Both the position numbers and the translations under genes were made by a program. Positions 38,329-50,235 of a DNA stretch of 64,000 nt are shown in pieces. Where the stretch lies: NCBI GenBank assembly GCA_001600455.1, contig BCKC01000003.1, forward strand, positions 1,550,001 to 1,614,000, in the 5' to 3' direction. How positions within the stretch are numbered: the first letter of the stretch is position 1; the number at the start of each line of letters is the position of its first letter. This stretch comes from Endocalyx cinctus. Lineage: Eukaryota > Ascomycota > Sordariomycetes > Amphisphaeriales > Apiosporaceae. Under the pieces are notes generated by a model that was not told where the DNA came from, searched no databases, and was given only the letters and a program-made list of their open reading frames with translations.

Positions 38329-40241
38329 TTATTGTATCATTTGGATAAGAACTTCGACCTTTCTCCTATCTCTTTCTGTGTCGCCCTGGTGCTTTCCTAT
38401 GGATTTGAAGAAGTTTATCAAGTCCTCTGGGATTATTCTCCGGAAAGTCGCCGGTGAGAGTAAAACTTTGAGGTGAATCTTGTTTTTATTTTTCCCTGCT
38501 ACTTCTTTGGCAGTAATCCTAGGCAACAGTTAGACGAAATATCGCCTGTCTTCAATTATGTCTTCAAGGGGTCACTCACTGGATAGTTTTCTGCAATTGA
38601 TCCGGAGTTTTCGGGTGTACCGGGTATATCTCCGCAAGTAACATGGCCACTGTGCCAATGTACTCTGCCCAGAAAACTGCTTCTGGACTGACGTTGCTAG
38701 TCAGCTTACGCAAGTTTCTGTAGAGTTCCTGATCGACGGGTCCCAAGGTTGTTCCCCATCTAGAACAGAGAGTTAATGCCAACATAGAACGAGCCAGATG
38801 TGTGAAGCCGGGTACGCTTGGGTCCCGAGTGATAGAGTGGTGTAGCTCAAAGGCCACATTTGACTCGCTTGTCTCCCCGGTTCGTGTCCAGATCTTGCTA
38901 GCGAAGAGCGGTCCAAGTCCTAAAGTGAAAATTGATGGAATACCAGACAAGTCAATATTATTAGGTAGGGAAGACTGTAATGTAGTCACCACCGTGTCTA
39001 AGATAGCCAGGACTGTGTCGTCGCCAGGTTGATGCAGAAGTGGCAATGGGCTTGTTTCTCTTAATTGCCTGGGAAGTTTCAACAACAAGGCCCCTTCTCT
39101 GTTTCCACCATTACTGAAAGTCACAGTATGAATGCGGGGGACAGTGGTTATTAGGGCATCGACCACAGTGGCAATAGCAGGAAACTGCTGCCTGCGCCTT
39201 TTTGACATCCTAAAGATCTTCCCATCATATTCGGTATTGATCTTTCGCATTTGACTTGTTTGTCGAAAGAAAAACTCGTCAACGGTATAAGCTCCAACTG
39301 CGGGGATGGGATATGGTTGAATAGGGTCATTGTGCATCAACATACTGCCATAGCCTCGAAAGCCGCCACCGCAGAGGTAGATATCAACACCGTTAGCATT
39401 CGAACCGGACTGTGTCTCTTCTAGGGTATTAAATTGCCGTCGAAGCGTTGTAAAAGCATCTTGCATTCCCGTTTGAAGCTCATTCAAGGCTATAGCTTGG
39501 GAGCCCTGGTCCTTGCCTTCAAGAATTCTAATTAGCTTTGCAGCTCCAAAGGGTAAGCTCTTGCCAGTCTGCGCAGCCATAAGCTCGTAGTTATGGAGAG
39601 AAGAGTTAACATAGGTCATCTGGACCGACCCGCCTCCTAGGTCTAGAAAGAGGCCATTTACGACATCGAAACTACTCCTGGCACCCATGGCACCAAAAAG
39701 TGCCTCCACCTCCGGGGCCAAAACATGAACTCCAAGGCCAGATTCAACTAATATAGCTTCTAGCATGGACGAAGCATTTTGAGCTTTCCTCATGGCTTCT
39801 GTAGCAAGGACGGAAATATGCTCAGAGGGCACGCCATACTCATCTGCTATCGATTTGAACCGAGCTAGGGTCCGAGCAACTTTCGTGATGACATTTGTCG
39901 AAAATGTTAACGGTTGACTTGAAGGCGAATCATTTAAGGCATCAAATAATGATATGGCAGCGCGCTCTCGGTAAAGGCATGTGAGAAGTCTAGATCGAGG
40001 CGGAGATAAATCTGAAATTGAGAACCGGATGCCATTACTACATTTGAGTTAATATGCCGGTCTCAGAAAATAATTCCGTAAAATAAGATTCCCCGACTAG
40101 AGACTAACATAGACAGAAGAAATGTGATACGAACCTTCCCATATCAACTAATGCATAGAGGTGGCTGGGGAGGTCGGGAGCCCATTTGGACATTTTAGAG
40201 ACATAGTTGTCGAGGGTAATAATATCAGTCGATGAAGTCAT
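38329..40241 (-). CDS. rtg2: Rtg2-like Ppx/GppA phosphatase-family protein (retrograde regulation)
   Basis: Rtg2 relays mitochondrial dysfunction to nuclear gene expression in yeast and belongs to the exopolyphosphatase/guanosine pentaphosphatase (ASKHA) family. Three exons (40241-40135, 40037-38580, 38518-38329; introns 97 and 61 nt) encode 584 residues, the normal length of Rtg2. The first phosphate loop is split by intron 1 and reads YALVDMGSNGIRFSI. LATEAMRKAQN and the second nucleotide-binding loop GLFLDLGGGSVQMTYV follow in the expected order. The C-terminal region (VLLSPATFRRIIPEDLINFF) matches the Rtg2-type extension. The start at 40241 lies just before DIITLDNYVSKM. In filamentous fungi such proteins may serve mainly as polyphosphate or nucleotide phosphatases, so a retrograde role here is inference. 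Confidence 0.9.
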
Positions 40242-43200
40242 ATTGATCTATACGTATAATGACGGGGAAATTTTTTTTTTTTTTTTCATTAATACCATAT
40301 CGCAAAAAGAACAAGAGTTGCGATACAACTGGTGAGAACCATTGATATATTGAAAAAGAAAAGAGGAGGCTTTTAGGTTTGTACTATGTAGACTGATGTC
40401 ACGATATTTACGGCCTAATGTTTACGCAGTACAGCTGCTGGCAGTTGCGACAAGAAGGTCAGGTGATCAGATGTATTTTCTGTTCCAAGTTCCAAGTTCC
40501 AAGTTTCCAAGTTTCAGGCATCAGTTGAGAAACCACACCAAACCTACTTGTTGTCGAAGTAAGGCGGCCAATCAATCCAACACATCCCAGCGCCCACAAT
40601 AAAGATCGGGTTGATGCAGGTCTCCAAAGTGCCGGGTAACTTCAGGCGCTTACACCATATCTTCATTGGCAAAACGAAGCGCGTACCTATAACTAGGTAT
40701 ATGCGTGTCATTTAAGGTCAGATTTTCTTCGACCTCGTCATCTATAACGGCCGCCAAATTGTTGTGACCCCAGATTCAACCAACATAAGTCGTACATGTG
40801 GCTTAAAGTATGTTCGAGTTTGTATCACCTAGGGGATGACCTCCCAGCCCCCTTTCTAAGTTGAAACATTTGGCCGGCGGTGTGGCCAAACTATGGGCTT
40901 CAGCTCTTTCCCGATTCTTGTCACTCCCAGATATACTCACAATCCAGTCTCTTTCTTGTTGGAAACAGAGTCTGAGTAGATATTACAGTTAAACTCATAC
41001 AACCCCAACAACACAGCCCCCCTTTCTTGGGGGCGACATGCCAAGGATAGTGGCTATTTCATGCCCCCTTTACAATCACTCATACAAACCATTTTTCTTA
41101 TGAGAAAAAATTTTAGGGGTTGCACGGTGCAAGCCGAAGATGTCGAGTTCCTCGAATACGAAAATTTGGCCATTATGATGCCATTGTAATCCAATACTCC
41201 TTCGAGAAGCAAAACTGTTAAGAGTCGATATTGGTGCTAGCCGTGGACAATACTGCAGAGTGCGTGTGATTCTTTTGCAGGTCTGTGGAAGGCAATCTGG
41301 TCTGTCCTCCCCAAGAAAAATTTTTTAATGAAAACGAATGTTCCCTTTCACAGGCACTAGCGAAGGATCTCATGGTTGCGCACGACATTGCTTGAAGAAC
41401 AGCACACAAATGTTGAGTACCTTATACACAGCGTAAAGGAATATCTCACGCACCGTCATGTATGGCGAAAGTATAAAGTATCACATGCGACCACAAGCCT
41501 CAATAGCCGCTGGGTCATCATATAAGGTTGGCCATAGGATTTATCCTATGCCCACCCTCTAGGCCCAACTCTGCGGGCGGGTCTGTCCGTGTCAGTCCGT
41601 GTCACTTGGGATATTACCTAGTCGTCTTTGTAACCGCCGAGCCTAGTTTCTGGCCTTTCTTAATCCCAACAACTTGGTAAGGCAGGTACATGGTGCAGCT
41701 GTGCTTTTTTTATTTTTATTTTTATTTATATTTATATTTATTTATTTATTTATTTGAGAGGGAGGGAGGGAGGGAGGAGAGGGTCAAAACCTTTCACAGA
41801 TGAACTAGTCAACTGTCAGTTCTACGAGTATTAATATAAAGTCGAGCTTCTACAGGGATTATCGCAATTTTATGCTCCGATTGGTGTAATGGGTCTATTG
41901 TCAATACTTTTTCAATACATTTTCAACATGTTGTCGCTGCAGCACACAATAAAAAGTTAGACATTGTCTCTCACACAAGACACATGGCGCGATCTCTCGG
42001 CTTTTGGCTAACCCTAGAAGATATATCACAGGGAAAATCAAATCACTAAAAGGGAAAGAAAATCTGATGTTACACTTTCAAAAGGCTAATGTCATGAACT
42101 CTTCCTACCAGTCAAATGTATCCCCAGATCTCCAAAGCTTTGGAAAGACCTCAGATTAAGCTTCCGCCCTCAAGATCTAGAAGTTACTTCTCAAGCGTAA
42201 TGCCAAGCGGACCTAAGAAATGCGGGAAGTAAAAGAAATCGCATAGGTTAAAAAGAAAAAGAAAAAGAAAACCCGGGTGAAAGAGGTTGCTTTTTCTGCC
42301 ACTTGACATGTAGATCGACGCCAGGGAACAGTGACTAAAATGAATAGGATAACAAGGATCTAATTTCCTAGAGGTAGGTTCTAATGGGAGGCACCGGCAG
42401 GTAACATGTCTAAAGAGGGTTCCTGCAGGTTTGCACCACACCTACGCTACCTAAGCTGCATTCCGAAGGCGCCGGATGTTTCGGCCGACGAGTTTTTAGG
42501 TTCGGTAAAGCCGTTTGGGGCTTCGAACTGGTAGTGCAGAATAGTAATTAAAGATTATAGGATGGATGGATGGGTAAATTGGAAGCCTCTCTGTTATTTT
42601 TTTAACGACCCGCCTTCAGTAGAATACCTACCCCTTTAAGATTCAATTTCTGAATATACGTAAAAAACTCATGGCATCTTTTATATATTATAAGTAACTA
42701 TAATATAGGCATACGTATAATAAGATCCAGAAACAAATCAACGGCATAAACATACAATCTGGATAAGAGGCATGAAAGCAACCCCTCTCATCTCGACTCC
42801 GCATATCGAAAGGAAATATAAATGAGAAGGGAGAGAGGACAGTCTCGATAATCGAGAAAGATTTGTGAGATCCGAGATCCGGCAGTAGTTGTCAGATGTT
42901 GTACACTACTGCAGTAATAAACCGTGACAAGCCTTATTTCGGTTGCACCTCGTTTATTCCATGGTCCAGTCATTTCAACTGCAATCACTACACGTATGAT
43001 TCAAAATGGAGAAGAGAAAAATTGAGAAAGTGACCAATCTCTTGCTACCTTGGCTCCTTGGGTAGGGATTAATAGATTGATTTGTACATGTAGCATTTCC
43101 ATAGAAAGTCGCCAAAGGGTCGCATATGAGAGGAATGGTCACCAATTAGAGAATTCAATACAAAGAAAAAAAAAAAAAAACGCCCCTTGCTCGTTCCTAT

Positions 43201-46200
43201 CCAATCATGATATTTTATTTTTCATATCCCCCAATATTTTCCATTAAACAGGGGACTTGGAGGGGTAAAAGACAAGGGAAGAGGAACTGTCACAGACGCT
43301 GCGACGCGTAAAATGTTTAGTTTCGCGTCAAACTCGCGTCTTTTCAATCTACACGTAAATCGGAAGAAGTCATCTCAGGTGGTTTTCGATGCGTTGGGTG
43401 TAACTGATCTTGATTAATACCTATACCTGCGTAACTCGATACAATCGTGGGAAAAAAAAACCCAAGATTCTAGTTAGCATAGAAATTAGTTTCCAGTATT
43501 TCTTTTATGTCTATGTTTCGAATTATCTACTTTTTAGTCGTTATAAAAGAAGGAACAAAAAAAGAAAAAGAAATGCAAGTTGATGTTGGTCTTAGATCAG
43601 GCCCAATCTGTTAAAGCGACCTTGTCCCAGCCTCTCGCCTTTTCAACCGACCAAGCGAGGTAGATCTTCTCTAAACTTAGTCTTAGGCTACTGATAGGGG
43701 TGCATTCATCTCGCTGCTGATATTAAACTCTAGATAATATGTCTTAAAATCACACCCAGCACCACCATCATCGTCATCATCATCATCATCACCAATATCA
43801 TCACTCGCCGTAAAGCTCGGCGTCGGATTTACAAACTGTATCTGGACTGCGTTTAGACTACGTTTGATTCCGGGATCGGATTCTACCAGCTATTGGTAAC
43901 ATGTGCATTTACACGTTGAGCATTAAATATACGTGCTCGTTACGCATCGCTCGTACGCACGAATGCCCAATAAGCACTTGAGGTGAAACCGAGTCGCTCG
44001 CAACCTATATGTGTTCGCATTTCAAAAAAAAAAAAAAAAAATCGACTGATATTATCCAATACGAATAAATGATTCAAACAGACCAACTAGAAAACACCAA
44101 AATTTCGTCATTCTAATCCACTCATTTTCGCCATTCGTTGTTTGAAGGGAACACGCGTATGCAGTACAGCAAGCACACAGTAAGTCCAAATTTGATCTCT
44201 TTTATCCAATCCAATTCTGTCAGATCGTGGTATTCGAGTTCAATTCGTTCTCGTCCGCTTAGCCCCTCCCCCAAACCCCAAACTCCAAAAATATATATCG
44301 TGGTTTGTACAGTAGTCTTAGCTTTATATATCCTTATATGTATTTTCCTTCTTCCTATTACCAAATCGATTCTCTCTTCTCAAATTCATTCGTTCGTCGG
44401 CGGCCGATCTCTGTATCTGCACGCCTGTCTTGCCCCTCCTGGTCCATTTTGAGTCTTGATTTAATGTTGGCCACATCCACACGTACGTGATGGTCACCCC
44501 CCAGCCTCCCCCCCGGGAGTGCATGAGCTGTCACACTTGATAAGAGACGTGCGTCGAACTAGACTCTTTAACCTACGGGTATCCAAAAGGTTAAGTACTT
44601 ACTTAATGGCTACGTAGTAAGAGGAGAACCACAATTTCTCAACGTCTCCATACCACTGTACACTATGTTGCATCATCTCATGCCATACTTAGTTAGTTAT
44701 ATAATTATGTACGGAGCATACAGGTAGGTACCAGGTAGATACATACATTAGTTTACATATACGTAGTACACTACATTAAACTGAACAACCGCCATCCTAT
44801 CCCGCGCCATTCCCTCCACTCAAACTCTCTTTTCGCCCTCCTTCAGAAAGGGGCGATATCGTAGGTTTAGTCGTAGGTTTAGTTAGTCTACTGTGCACGT
44901 TTCCAAACTGTCAACAAGAATATATAGGTTCATCCATGTACTGCACCTATAATATTATCCATGTGTAAATAAAAACAACATACTTTTAAACCGGTACCTA
45001 CATTCAGTATACCGCATATCCTCTTTCACGTTCCCTGCGCTCTTATTCGTGTCTTTTACCGGGGGATCTGACTGACCGCTTCGATACTTTTACGATTCTA
45101 GACATACTAACTTCCAACCCTTGCTCCTCTTAACCATTCTTTTCCCCCAGTAAGCTTAGCGCGCGACAAGGTCTCTTGACATTTTCTTCAATAGTTTGAT
45201 GTTTTCGAGATGATTAAGTAGTAATACTGTAGGTTAGAACTGTGCGACTCCCCCCAACCTAACCCAGCTCAACATATCCCAGCTGCCCAGGTCAAGAGAT
45301 GCAGGGTTCCCGCCACCCGTTGTCTGTGCAGGTAGATAGTCACAGTGACCTTTAATTCTCGGTTCTTATCTGTGCGGGAATGGTATTGGGGTACATTTAC
45401 GTAGGTACTTACTAGCTGGAGTACTTTATAGTATCCTCTCTATATACCCTGAATGTATCCTTTCTTTCCCACTGCACCCTCTACCTCTCTACTCTAATCT
45501 TTTCTGCAGTTACTTACTTTATCCATACTTCCCTTCACTTTTTCTCATTTCCCACACCCTTTTTTTCATTTTTCTTCAATCACCTCTTTTTTTTATTTTT
45601 CTATGTTCTAATTTCCTTTATCCTTCAACCTCATATTATCGTCAGTCAGTCATTCATTCCTCCTCACCTCCGCCCTCCCCCATCCCCCCATCCCTCTTCT
45701 AACTACCATAATTCGCCTCGTTCGGTAGTACTAAAATTGATTGATCCACCGCTTATTTGGACTTAATTACTACGATCTCTACGACTTGAGATGATTTCCT
45801 TAGCTTAAAGACGCCTTAACGCTATTCATGATAACTGTTTCATTTTTATTTTATTTTTAGAAGAAATCCGACTTCCCAAGATATCTAATCGTGAATTTGT
45901 TTTTATATCGCCNCCCGATAAATTGGGAAAAAAAAAAAAATACATACGTTGCGCACCTTGTTCAGTGGTTGTTAAGTAGGCGAGTCGCTAGAATTACTTG
46001 ACTTTTAGCTTTGTATCAGCCACCGACGTTTTTGTGGTCTATTACTCGGACGTCCTAAATTTGCGCCAACACACCCCGAGTCTCGAACGGAAAAAAATAG
46101 GACAGTCAATTAGTTCAACCCGATCCTCTGGTCATGATTGCGCTTATTTAAAAAATTATCCGTCGGTACGGCACTAAGGGGTAGGAAATACGGTAGAATT

Positions 46201-46289
46201 AGGTTCCGCATTCCTAACACGAAGTTCGAATCCCCCAACCTCGGATGCGCGCATTCACATTCTCGATCTGTTTTCATTGAATTACAATC
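40242..46289. other. 6 kb gene-poor region
   Basis: No gene could be supported. It contains T and A homopolymers (T run at 40272-40286, A runs near 43165 and 44024), a TTCCAAG-type short tandem repeat at about 40492-40516, a TTTAT/TTTA block followed by GGGA repeats at 41705-41780, a TCA trinucleotide run at 43765-43790, and an undetermined base at 45913. Long C/T tracts at 45470-45720 probably belong to the promoter or 5' UTR of the plus-strand gene at 46290. A stretch at 41990-42011 resembles the 5' end of U2 snRNA but does not continue. Confidence 0.5.
41705..41780. repeat. Compound microsatellite (TTTAT/TTTA then GGGA)
   Basis: An imperfect T-rich pentamer/tetramer repeat passes directly into a GGGA tetramer repeat. 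It is non-coding and probably unstable in length. Confidence 0.85.
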
Positions 46290-48158
46290 ATGTCGTCTTC
46301 ACATTCCGGCGCGACTGCCTTTACCCAAGGCTTACTCTATTACGATACTAGTTTGGGCCCCAAAACACCCGAACCTTCATTTCCTGGCGACGAAGTATCA
46401 TCACCATCGGCACCACGCCCTCGTTTGAAGTTGAAGAAGCGACACGTATCTCAATTAAACGCGCCGACCGAACAATTCCTCGCATCGGTTGCTGCAGCCG
46501 ATGTACCTATACCAAGTGTCGAAGAACCGGACTTTGCAACTGTCGACTTGGAGATGGTCAATAACGTACCTGAATTACAAGTTGAAGACTACGGCGGCAT
46601 GGATATCTATCAAGGCCTGCGCTCGAGCGTCTTTTCACCACCCAAAACACCCGCTCCCGATTTCCCTCCGCTAGTCGCCCCTACCAAATACCCGGATTGG
46701 TCTGCGGATTGGGCTTGGAGTAACTCGGATCTTGAATCTAGTCCCGAATACGAGTCTAGTAGACCCTCGACCGCATTTTCTACGAAAACTAACAGTTCCT
46801 TCTTCAGCCAATATTCTCACCCCGAGGAAGAAGAGAGCTGTATCAGCCCAGACCTAGACTCGGCTGATTTTCTCAAGTCAGATTTCAACTCGATATCTCG
46901 AAAGTATAAAAAAGATACGCCGCGAAGAGCACCGTGGACTAAGGCTATGAGCACTCATTTATGGGCTACTTACAAGTTGTATCTGTCCGACCCTCGTGTC
47001 ACACCCGTTCGCTTCGGAAAGAGCTGCATACCTCCTAGTGGTGTCTGCAGCCGTGTTGCTCGGGAAGCCAAGCGAAGCTGGAAGGGCGCGAGAAGCCAAC
47101 TGACCGTCGACGCTAAGAGCGGCAGTAGCACTCCCACGGCTGAACCTGCCAAGGCATATATGGAGTGGCCTCATACCCGCGCTGCCACTCGAGCTCACCT
47201 TCGCGAACTTTGCAAGCTGAAGGCCACCGGCAAAGCGGGACGATACATGTCCCGAAGCCCCACCCCCTTCAATAGAGCTGCCCACCGTAAATGGAACCGC
47301 CGGTCCACTCCTGCTCGACCACCTTCGGTCTTTTGCCACCAGGATATGGCTACATCCCTTACTATAAGCACTTCCGACAGCATGCAGCCGGATGGCCCAC
47401 TAGCTCAGCTTGCCAAATCCCCCAAGCTAGAGCTAGCTGAAGAAATCCTAGCCGAGCCTCAACCAGCTATGGAGAGTCCAACGGAGCTGGTATTAGATGA
47501 CTGCCGCCCCGTCAGACTAGGTTCTCCATTCCTGGCCAAGAGCTACGGTCCTAGCTCGTCGACTTCCCTTGCCGCTGCCATTAGCTTGCCAAGACAGTCG
47601 AACACCGTCGGTCCCCGTAAGCTTCTAAAATCACCAGCTCGCCTCACTAGATCACGATCAGGCACGCAGAAGCGAAGATCTCTCAAGGGCATAGAAGACG
47701 CGCCTCGAAAACGGCCAAGTCTTTCCGCCGCTTTCTGGAGAGAGAGCTCGCGAGATAACGACCAACAGCTTAACTCTGGCTCATTCAATGATCCCTTCGG
47801 ACCGATCACTCCGTCGAGGCAACGGTCTACCACTCTGCCTGGTCCTTCGGTTCAAACCCCCCCGTCATTCATAGCGGCTTCATCAACCACGCCGCCGGCG
47901 TTGCCTCGTCGCTTGGGATCTCCCTTCGGCGGCCGCTTGAGCAACAGCTTCCCCAACCGATCGGCACCTATTCACTTCAACTTGGGTGCCTTAGGTCGAC
48001 CTTTTGCGACGGTTCAGCAACCGCCCACACAATCCAGCCCCGACAGGGCCACGTCTCCGAAGTCAAGATTGCCATCTCGCTTAGCGTACCTCGACCAGCG
48101 ACTCAGAGAGCTTCGGAACCATGGCCACGAGCGCAGACGCTCCCAGTCGCCCTTTTAA
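46290..48158 (+). CDS. 622-aa fungal protein of unknown function, with conserved-looking core
   Basis: This is a single-exon ORF with steady codon use across 1.87 kb. Most of the protein is disordered, rich in Ser, Pro, Thr and Arg, with many SP/TP pairs (for example SLGPKTPEPSFP, SSVFSPPKTPAPD, SRSPTPF) that could be proline-directed kinase sites. One ordered block at about 214-267 starts APWTKAMSTHLWATYKLYL and continues through DPRVTPVRFGKS to VAREAKRSWKG. This block has the look of a small helical, possibly nucleic-acid-binding, domain, and I believe it recurs in other ascomycete proteins, but I cannot name the family. Further basic SPARLTRSRSGTQKRRS-type patches could be nuclear localisation signals. 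A nuclear, cell-cycle-regulated role is a guess. The first ATG (46290) fits the expected start; the upstream ORF in another frame is a shadow. Confidence 0.8.
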   Translation: MSSSHSGATAFTQGLLYYDTSLGPKTPEPSFPGDEVSSPSAPRPRLKLKKRHVSQLNAPTEQFLASVAAADVPIPSVEEPDFATVDLEMVNNVPELQVEDYGGMDIYQGLRSSVFSPPKTPAPDFPPLVAPTKYPDWSADWAWSNSDLESSPEYESSRPSTAFSTKTNSSFFSQYSHPEEEESCISPDLDSADFLKSDFNSISRKYKKDTPRRAPWTKAMSTHLWATYKLYLSDPRVTPVRFGKSCIPPSGVCSRVAREAKRSWKGARSQLTVDAKSGSSTPTAEPAKAYMEWPHTRAATRAHLRELCKLKATGKAGRYMSRSPTPFNRAAHRKWNRRSTPARPPSVFCHQDMATSLTISTSDSMQPDGPLAQLAKSPKLELAEEILAEPQPAMESPTELVLDDCRPVRLGSPFLAKSYGPSSSTSLAAAISLPRQSNTVGPRKLLKSPARLTRSRSGTQKRRSLKGIEDAPRKRPSLSAAFWRESSRDNDQQLNSGSFNDPFGPITPSRQRSTTLPGPSVQTPPSFIAASSTTPPALPRRLGSPFGGRLSNSFPNRSAPIHFNLGALGRPFATVQQPPTQSSPDRATSPKSRLPSRLAYLDQRLRELRNHGHERRRSQSPF

Positions 48159-50235
48159 ACTTGATGTGTCGATGATTCTCGTCCCGAATTCATCTTTATT
48201 GTACGGACGTGACACTTTCCGCCTTGTACATCTTACGTTCCCTTTAATGTCCTTTACGACTTTTACGGTATCCGAACGCCGTCGCTTGAAGCGTTATTCA
48301 GGCATATAATGCGCCTCCGAACTTCTTTAGAACGAGGCTGAACCCATCCACCTTCTCTCTGATCCAGAAGGTTGGAATATTGGAAGCTTATACAGCATGA
48401 TCTTGACCTTTTTCCTTTTTTAGTCTTTTTTTTCTCTTTTCTTCTTTTGAGGGGATGACCACCAGACGGCTTGGAGAACAATTTGTCATTGGGTCTATTA
48501 CCAAGACATTTACTTATGAGAACAGGGGACTTTTTTCTTCGCAGAAGGATTTACCTACACACCTATCTTTCCTTTCCTTTTTCTATTCTTTTCTTTTTTC
48601 TCTCTCTGTCACACACTCTTTCCTTTTTCTTGGTTATGACACATTACGAAGGATATGAATGATTTAACGAACGGAACTATGATGAGATAAATCTTACCCT
48701 TTCTTGATACCTCAGCCTCTTTGTTCGGATCACAGTTACGACTTGACAAAGTACGCGCTGCTCTACTCGATCGTCAACCAACGCAAACTAGACATATAGA
48801 CTAGTTAAGATATTCGTATTCTTTTGGTTTTTGGCTTTGGAGCTTGAGTTAGTTAGGGGCATAGACGTTGTTTTTGAACACTGTCGAATCTCAGGCAGAA
48901 AGGGGAAGGGCAAGGTTTTTTTGATATGATGAAATGGGAATGATGATACCTGAATGCAAAGGAGATGGATATATGGCAATAACTAATTGCCTATCGACTG
49001 AGCTGAGCCCACGAACCTATCGACGTACCTACCTACCGATTTATGTAAGGAGATAGATATTGTTGATTTTTATAGCATATCGAGACAACTTTACAATCTC
49101 AAACATTCTCATTTCGATGCTACTTGTGAGGCGTGAAAAGAATGGTAGATATCTTTAGATATCCATTCTTAAGATATATATATATATATATATTATAGCA
49201 AATGATGTCACTACGAAATATATACTGAGTAATACTAGGTTAGAAGTTTACAACCCAAAACTTGCACATACATATTCATAGATACTTTATGATTTGTCAG
49301 AACTGTATGGGATCTACGGTTTTTTGTAATACGTACATGAGTACACACCTGCAGCTCAGCACTAGAGCATGCGCTGAAGTATTGATTGCATCGTCGGATG
49401 CAGGTAACCCACCACCTAAAAACGGGCGTATACACGTAGTGGGCGCATACTTACCAAGTAGGGTTACATAGAGCCTGTAGGTACTTAGGTATTATCTTTT
49501 ACAAGCTCTATCTTTTGAGTGGATGATTTACCTAAATCCTTTTAGTGAGATAAAACATATGGCTGCTCCTCAGTGCGGTTGGTGATATGAAGGGATGTCT
49601 TTCCCCTCGACCCCTCTTTCTTGATTTCTTACTATTCGACCCCATCCTTGGGGGGAATATCTATATATACCCGTGGACATAAAATCTCTCTCTCTCTCTC
49701 TGTATGGATCCATCATATGTATATATTTTAATAAATAATAACGTTAACGTAAACGCTAGGTTTATATATAAAATCCTACCGTTATAACGTTTCTGCATAT
49801 AACTACTACAAACCCTGTCATACTTCTACGCTATTGTAAATTATAAACAAAACTACTCCCTCACACTCGAATCGAAAACATCTCTCACGATTTTATAAAT
49901 ATTGAATATTATCTAGTTATTACCGCCAACAACGTCGGTCACTACATAGTCCAACGAACCTCCTGCAAACGTCATAGTGCGAGTCTACTTCGTGCAGCCA
50001 TCCTCACAACTAATTCATGTAAATAAAATATATATCCTATTCTTTTATATTTACCCCTCTACTGGCGTTTTTAAAGGAAAAGAGAAAGTAGCGGGTGGAA
50101 ATAGATAATCCTAAAAGAAAGCCGTTTGTGCCGTTACGCCGAGACCAACGTCGTCGTTTCCGGACGGTTTTCTTTCGCACGTCCCCTAGAGTCTAAGCTA
50201 AGAACGCCGTTAGAAGAGAGGAAGAAGTGGTCCAG
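48159..50235. other. Intergenic, AT-rich
   Basis: Two kilobases between the 622-aa protein gene and the pyroglutamyl peptidase gene. It has T-rich tracts at 48410-48450 and 48570-48640, an (AT)10 run at 49174-49193 and a (CT) run near 49686-49701. I see no gene. The last 200 bases are probably the peptidase promoter. Confidence 0.55.
49174..49193. repeat. (AT)10 dinucleotide repeat
   Basis: Perfect AT run in non-coding DNA, a second copy of the type seen at 33.5 kb. Confidence 0.9.

Noticed and set aside
41990..42011. Match to the 5' end of U2 snRNA (GATCTCTCGGCTTTTGGCTA)
   Set aside because: The conserved branch-pairing segment that should follow is absent, so this is at most a tiny chance or decayed similarity.
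46228..46245. tRNA B-box-like GTTCGAATCC
   Set aside because: The flanks do not form a T stem and no A box or acceptor stem is found at the right distance. It lies just upstream of the 622-aa gene.
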